64,000 bases of DNA, taken from NCBI RefSeq assembly GCF_009695605.1, contig NZ_VUNQ01000003.1:62001-126000 (forward strand). Reading direction: 5' to 3'. Shown here piece by piece: positions 59,411-64,000 of the stretch; the first letter of the stretch is position 1; every line of letters begins with the position of its first letter. A program made the position numbers and the translations under genes. The notes beneath the pieces were generated by a model. It was not told where the DNA came from and ran no database searches. It was given only the letters and a program-made list of their open reading frames with translations. This stretch comes from Tissierella pigra. Lineage in GTDB: Bacteria; Bacillota; Clostridia; Tissierellales; Tissierellaceae.

Positions 59411-60461
59411 TATTCTGCCTCCATTTTATATTGTCTCCTCTAGACATGTCTATGGAAAATCCTGATGATACTATTCTTTTTTCTATACAATTTCTACACT
59501 CTGCTGCTTCATCTCCAGTACAAATCTTTCCATTATATAGAGAATATTTTTCTCTTACAGTAGTAGGTGATAGATTTGGCATAACTACATTTGCTCCTGC
59601 CTTTATTCCTTTTTCCCTTCCAAGGGGATCAATGGTTCCTAGTGCTGTTGTTGCTGGTAATAATCCATGGGGTAAAAATAATCTAGTTAAAGCAATCATA
59701 GTAATAGTGTCTTCCAAAGTACCACCCTGTTGATTTTTATAAATAGTATCTTTATGTGGAATAAATGGTCCTATACCTACCATTTCTGGGTCTAATTCTT
59801 TTAAAAATAATAAATCCTTGGCTAAATCTTCCTTAGTCTGTGTTGGTATACCAACCATAAATCCTGCTCCTACTTGGTATCCTATTTTCTTTAGATTCCA
59901 CAAGGATTCTATTCTGTTATTATAATCTGTATTTATATGTATCTTTTCAAATAATTCTTTACTGGCTGTTTCATGTCTTAAAAGGTATCTATCTGCTCCA
60001 GCATTATAATATTTCTCATAGGATTCATAAGGCTTTTCTCCTAGGGAAAGGGTAACTGCCACATCTTTATATTTATTTTTTATTTCCTTTATTATTTCCA
60101 CTATCATATCATCTGAATAGTAATTATCTTCTCCACCTTGAAGTACGAAAGTTCTATATCCTAGACTATAGCCTAATTCTGAACACTCCTGAATTTCCTC
60201 TAAACTTAATCTATATCTTTCCACATTCTTGTTGAAAGAGTTTATACCACAATATTTACATCCCTTTGTACAATAATTACTAAATTCAATTAAACCTCTC
60301 ATATAAACCTTATTTCCATAGGTTTTCATTCGGGTTTCATGAGCTTTTTCTATAAGGTAGTCTTTTCCTTGATTTTCAATATGATTAAGTATATATACTA
60401 TTTCATCAAAATCTAAATAATTATTTTTATATAATTTATCTATTAAATTCTTTATCTTCAT
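59403..60461 (-). CDS. hydE: Radical-SAM protein HydE ([FeFe]-hydrogenase maturation)
   Basis: 352 residues from ATG 60461, placed by GAGAGGG; the longer open frame has no ribosome site. Radical-SAM motif FSNYCTKGCKYCGINSFN (Cys-x3-Cys-x2-Cys) near residue 63, TFVLQGGEDNYYSDDMIVEI near 100 and VGIGPFIPHKDT near 235. It contributes the dithiomethylamine-bearing iron unit of the H-cluster. Located between hydA and hydG as in many Clostridia. Confidence 0.96.
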   Translation of the reverse strand: MKIKNLIDKLYKNNYLDFDEIVYILNHIENQGKDYLIEKAHETRMKTYGNKVYMRGLIEFSNYCTKGCKYCGINSFNKNVERYRLSLEEIQECSELGYSLGYRTFVLQGGEDNYYSDDMIVEIIKEIKNKYKDVAVTLSLGEKPYESYEKYYNAGADRYLLRHETASKELFEKIHINTDYNNRIESLWNLKKIGYQVGAGFMVGIPTQTKEDLAKDLLFLKELDPEMVGIGPFIPHKDTIYKNQQGGTLEDTITMIALTRLFLPHGLLPATTALGTIDPLGREKGIKAGANVVMPNLSPTTVREKYSLYNGKICTGDEAAECRNCIEKRIVSSGFSIDMSRGDNIKWRQNND

Positions 60462-60499
60462 TGGTTTCCCTCTCTTTAAGTTTCTTAGAGATACTATAA

Positions 60500-60530
60500 T
60501 TGGCAATATGGATATTATCCATACTGCCAA
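60500..60530 (-). terminator. Stem-loop between hydA and hydE (possible partial terminator)
   Basis: Arms TTGGCAGTATGGAT and ATCCATATTGCCAA (minus strand, one G-U pair, 3-nt loop) start about 15 bp after the hydA stop. No T-run follows. It may attenuate or protect the mRNA, so that structural genes outnumber maturases. Confidence 0.55.
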
Positions 60531-60544
60531 TTATTAATTCACAA

Positions 60545-62248
60545 TTAAGCGTCAGCCCCTGACTTCTTGTGTACATGTAATAATTCATGATTATCCTTTA
60601 ATAAATCTTCAAACAAGGACATCACCAAAGGATTTTTTTCTGAACTCTTAATATGGGATGTTCTGTCAAGTTTATAAAGCCCTTTAGCTCTTTCCTTTCT
60701 CATAGCTGTATCCATAGGAACTGGCTGTCCTCCACCTGCTATACAGCCGCCTGGACAGGCCATTACTTCAACAAAATCGTAATACCTTTCTCCTGCTTTT
60801 ATTTGATTTATTAAATCATTTGCAACTTTCAGGCCATGAACTATGGCAACTTTAACCTCTTTTCCATCTACATCAAAACTTGCTTCCTTTAAATTCTCCA
60901 TTCCTCTAACATCGCTAAATAACAAATCCTTTGCAAAGTGGTCAGGTTTATCTTTCAATAGTCTAGTAACTACAGCTTCAGTTACTCCACCAGTAGCACC
61001 AAATATTATACCAGACCCACTGGCTAAACCAAAAGGCATATCAAAGGATTCTTCCTCTAATTGTTCAAATATAATTCCTGCTTCTTTAATAAGAAGTGCC
61101 AATTCTTGAGTAGTGATTACTATGTCTACATCTTTAACACCGTTATATTCAAATTCTTCCCTAGCTGCCTCCGCTTTTTTTGCAGTACAAGGCATTACTG
61201 AAATTAATATAGTTTCTTTATCTTCTTCTTTATCTATTTTCTTATAATATTCCTTTATAACTGCCCCAAACATTTGCTGAGGAGATTTACACGTAGAAAT
61301 ATTATCTACCATATCTGGGAATTTGTTTTCTGCAAATTTAACCCATCCTGGACAACAGGAAGTAAATAGTGGTAGGTTTTCTCCTTTAGTTAGTCTTTCT
61401 ACAAATTCTTTACTTTCTTCTATTACTGTCATATCTGCAGCAAATGCCGTATCATAAACTTCATGGATTCCAATGGTTTTAAGAGCTGCAACTATTTTAC
61501 CTATAGTAATTTCTCCAGGCTCCAATCCAAATTCTTCACCTAAGGCTACTCTTACTGCTGGTGCTACTTGAGCTATTACTCTCTTTCTCTTGTTATGAAT
61601 TGCTTCCCACACTTTATGATTTTCCTTCTTAATTATAATGGCTCCCGTAGGACAAACTGCTCTACATTGTCCACAATTTATACAGTTTACTTCAGCAATA
61701 TCCCTATCAAAAGCAGCAGATACTGTCATACTTGAACCTCTATGAGCAAAACTTAGAGCACCTACTCCTTGAACTTCTTCACATACTCTTACACAGTCTC
61801 CACATAATATACATTTATTTGGATTTCTTACTATACTTAAACTAGACTTATCTATTGGCAGACTTTTCTCTATTTCATCAAATCTAATATCCTTTATACC
61901 AAATCTAACAGCTAATTCTTGAAGTTGACATTTACCAGTTCTATCACAGGCAGTACAATCTCTATCATGGTTTGCCAGTATCATTTCAAGTATATTTTTT
62001 CTATATTTTTGTACCTTTGGAGTATTTGTAAACACTTCCATACCATCCTTTGGTAATTGAGAACATGATGCAAAAGTATTTCCCCATTTATCTTCCACCA
62101 TACACATTCTACAAGCACCATAAATACTTAATTCTGAATGGTAACAAAATGTAGGTAAACTTATACCAGCTTTTCTAACTACTTCTAATATATTTTTCTC
62201 TCCATCAAAATCTATTTTTCTACCATCTATAATCATTGTACCTTTCAT
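60545..62248 (-). CDS. hydA: [FeFe]-hydrogenase catalytic subunit, bifurcating type
   Basis: 567 residues from ATG 62248 (RBS AAGGGAGG). Domains in order: [2Fe-2S] (FCYHSELSIYGACRMCMVED near 35), the His/Cys cluster (NHDRDCTACDRTGKCQLQ near 97), two [4Fe-4S] (CILCGDCVRVCEEVQ near 145, CINCGQCRAVCPTGA near 190) and the H domain with L1 FTSCCPGWVKFAE near 300, L2 VMPCTAKKAEAAREEF near 354 and L3 EVMACPGGCIAGGGQPVP near 496. With the NuoF-like partner it links NADH, ferredoxin and H2. Confidence 0.97.
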   Translation of the reverse strand: MKGTMIIDGRKIDFDGEKNILEVVRKAGISLPTFCYHSELSIYGACRMCMVEDKWGNTFASCSQLPKDGMEVFTNTPKVQKYRKNILEMILANHDRDCTACDRTGKCQLQELAVRFGIKDIRFDEIEKSLPIDKSSLSIVRNPNKCILCGDCVRVCEEVQGVGALSFAHRGSSMTVSAAFDRDIAEVNCINCGQCRAVCPTGAIIIKKENHKVWEAIHNKRKRVIAQVAPAVRVALGEEFGLEPGEITIGKIVAALKTIGIHEVYDTAFAADMTVIEESKEFVERLTKGENLPLFTSCCPGWVKFAENKFPDMVDNISTCKSPQQMFGAVIKEYYKKIDKEEDKETILISVMPCTAKKAEAAREEFEYNGVKDVDIVITTQELALLIKEAGIIFEQLEEESFDMPFGLASGSGIIFGATGGVTEAVVTRLLKDKPDHFAKDLLFSDVRGMENLKEASFDVDGKEVKVAIVHGLKVANDLINQIKAGERYYDFVEVMACPGGCIAGGGQPVPMDTAMRKERAKGLYKLDRTSHIKSSEKNPLVMSLFEDLLKDNHELLHVHKKSGADA

Positions 62249-62250
62249 GC

Positions 62251-64000
62251 CTAAGCCTCCCTTATAGCTGCGAATGCACAGGATTCTATACAAGCACCGC
62301 ATTTAATACATTTATTTTGATCAATTTCAAATGGTTCCTTTATTTTTCCACTAATTGCACCTACAGGACAAATTCTGCTACACTTACTACATCCTTTGCA
62401 AAGCTCAGAGCTAATTTCTATTACCTTTAATCCTTGGCAAGTCTTTGTAGAACATCTCTTATTTTCTACATGGTCTAAATATTCGTCTTTAAAATATTTT
62501 AAGGAACTGACTACAGGATTTGCCGCAGTTTTACCTAATCCACAAAGAGCAGTATTGGTTATGGTATCTGCCATCTCCTCAAGTAAGTCTAAATCTTCTA
62601 CTGTTCCTTGTCCAGATACTATTTTTTCTAAAATATTTAACATAATCTTAGTTCCTTCTCTACAAGGAACACATTTTCCACAGGATTCATTTTGGGTAAA
62701 GTTCATAAAGAATCTGGCTACTTCTACCATACAAGTATCTTCATCCATTATTACCATTCCACCAGAGCCAATCATAGCACCAGCATCTGTTAAGGAGTCA
62801 AAATCCAGGGACATATCTAAATGTTCTTCCGTTAAACATCCACCTGATGGTCCTCCTATTTGAACTGCCTTAAATCCTTTATTATCTTTAATGCCTCCAC
62901 CTATATTGAATATAATCTCCCTAAGAGTTGTTCCCATAGGCACTTCTATTAATCCAGTATTATTCACATTTCCAGTCAGTGCAAACGCCTTTGTTCCTGG
63001 ACTTCCCTTTGTTCCATAGGATTTATACCATTCTGCGCCATTCATAATTATATGTCTAACATTGGCAAAGGTCTCCACATTATTAAGGACAGTAGGTTTT
63101 CTCCAAAGTCCCTCTTCTACAGTTCTTTTTGCCTTTACTCTAGGCATTCCTCTTTCCCCTTCAATAGATGCAATAAGGGCACTACCTTCACCACATACAA
63201 AGGCTCCAGCTCCTTGATTTACATGAAGTTCAAAGTTTAAACTTGTACCTAAAATGTTTTTTCCTAGTAATCCGATTTTTCTTGCTTGTTCTATAGCTTT
63301 GTTCAGCCTAGCAACTGCCAAAGGATATTCTGCTCTAACATAAATATATCCTTCTGATGCTCCAGTAGCATAGGCAGCAATAGCCATACCTTCAATAATA
63401 TTGTGAGGATCCCCTTCCATTAAAGACCTATCCATAAACGCACCTGGATCTCCTTCATCACCGTTACATACTACATACTTCATATCACTATCATATGATA
63501 AAACTTGCAGCCACTTCTTTCCAGCAGGATAGCCTCCGCCTCCTCTTCCACGTAAGTTTGCATCAGATATTTCTTTACAAACTTCCTCTGGTGTCATAGT
63601 ATCTAAAGCTTTAGCTAATGCTTGGTATCCACCATAAGCAATATATTCTTCAATAGACTCTGCATCTATATGTCCGCAATGTTCCAATACAACTCTAGTT
63701 TGTGATTTATAGAAAGGTATTTCTTCCTGTTGGTGATAGACTTTATTATCTTTACTATACATAAGTCTTTCAATTGGTTTTCCCTCTACTAAAGTAGTAT
63801 TTACAATTTCCTCACAATCCTCTAACTTAACCTTTAAATATAGAAATTTATCTGGTTCAATTCTAACTAATGGACCTGCCTCACAAAACCCATGACATCC
63901 AGACTTTTTTATTCCTATGCCCTCATTTTCTTCATATAATTCCACATCCGCCAATATACCTTTTTCTTCTATTAGTCTTTTTATCTCAGCATAAATCTCT
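62251..64000 (-). CDS. hydB: NuoF-like subunit HydB of the bifurcating hydrogenase, 5' end cut
   Basis: The reading frame stays open to the window edge, so the true start lies beyond base 64000. A thioredoxin-like [2Fe-2S] segment (GIGIKKSGCHGFCEAGPLVR) comes first, then the NuoF flavin/NADH domain with GRGGGGYPAGKKWL, ICNGDEGDPGAFMDR-type sequence (VVCNGDEGDPGAFMDRSLME) and GAGAFVCGEGSALIASIEG. A [4Fe-4S] site follows (ESCGKCVPCREGT), then a C-terminal 2[4Fe-4S] ferredoxin domain (CKGCSKCSRICPVGAI, CIKCGACIESCAF). Its stop lies 2 bp before hydA. Confidence 0.95.
   Translation of the reverse strand, partial: EIYAEIKRLIEEKGILADVELYEENEGIGIKKSGCHGFCEAGPLVRIEPDKFLYLKVKLEDCEEIVNTTLVEGKPIERLMYSKDNKVYHQQEEIPFYKSQTRVVLEHCGHIDAESIEEYIAYGGYQALAKALDTMTPEEVCKEISDANLRGRGGGGYPAGKKWLQVLSYDSDMKYVVCNGDEGDPGAFMDRSLMEGDPHNIIEGMAIAAYATGASEGYIYVRAEYPLAVARLNKAIEQARKIGLLGKNILGTSLNFELHVNQGAGAFVCGEGSALIASIEGERGMPRVKAKRTVEEGLWRKPTVLNNVETFANVRHIIMNGAEWYKSYGTKGSPGTKAFALTGNVNNTGLIEVPMGTTLREIIFNIGGGIKDNKGFKAVQIGGPSGGCLTEEHLDMSLDFDSLTDAGAMIGSGGMVIMDEDTCMVEVARFFMNFTQNESCGKCVPCREGTKIMLNILEKIVSGQGTVEDLDLLEEMADTITNTALCGLGKTAANPVVSSLKYFKDEYLDHVENKRCSTKTCQGLKVIEISSELCKGCSKCSRICPVGAISGKIKEPFEIDQNKCIKCGACIESCAFAAIREA

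Noticed and set aside
62396-62863. Plus-strand open frame of 155 codons
   Set aside because: Antisense shadow of hydB; the minus strand carries all the conserved cluster and flavin motifs.
1-64000. tRNA, rRNA genes or CRISPR arrays
   Set aside because: I found no cloverleaf T-loop signatures, no rRNA stretches and no regularly spaced repeats by reading both strands.

Overview
The window is low-GC DNA of a Gram-positive anaerobe of the class Clostridia, probably Tissierellia-like. The evidence is the A+T-rich codon use, strong AGGAGG ribosome sites, an electron-bifurcating [FeFe]-hydrogenase operon, sigma-H-type promoters and a single-chain PurL. The species cannot be read from the sequence. 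Nearly every gene lies on the minus strand, so the window is best read from high to low coordinates.

Right end (56.8-64 kb): a hydrogenase operon in the order hydB (runs off the edge), hydA, hydE, hydG, hydF. It encodes an NADH- and ferredoxin-linked hydrogenase with its three H-cluster maturases, closed by a strong terminator.

Middle (9.3-56.7 kb): about fifty mostly unrelated small genes, all but one on the minus strand. They include some thirteen GNAT acetyltransferase genes, five methyltransferases, two NUDIX proteins, two P-loop kinase-like proteins, two HAD phosphatases, two phospholipase C-like proteins, APH-, VOC-, HD-, PHP- and MBL-fold proteins, an ABC exporter cluster and one IS200 element. 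Seven transcription units start from a near-identical sigma-H-type promoter (AAAAGAAGGAATT, 14-15 nt, GAAT). Most of these promoters sit 18-52 bp behind the terminator of the previous unit, so the array looks modular. It is littered with genes reduced by internal deletions (alpha/beta hydrolase, M20, M55) and C-terminal stubs. At 18.8-22.6 kb a 527-bp direct repeat brackets 2.7 kb of decayed genes, as a single-crossover integration of a circle would leave it.

Left end (0-8.7 kb): an encapsulin shell gene with its encapsulated ferritin, then the purine operon purL-purE-purF-purM-purN (purN runs off the edge). The operon is led by a clear promoter and a tandem guanine plus PRPP riboswitch ending in one terminator. 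purC is absent from its usual place between purE and purF, where there is repeat debris instead.

The most striking observation is that both glutamine-dependent enzymes of the pathway appear to have lost their glutaminase sites. PurF has Ser for the catalytic Cys and Asp for the oxyanion Asn. PurL has Gly for the catalytic Cys and Thr for the catalytic His. Their synthetase and transferase sites look intact. I infer that this organism makes purines from free ammonia, which would fit an amino-acid fermenter living in ammonia-rich surroundings.
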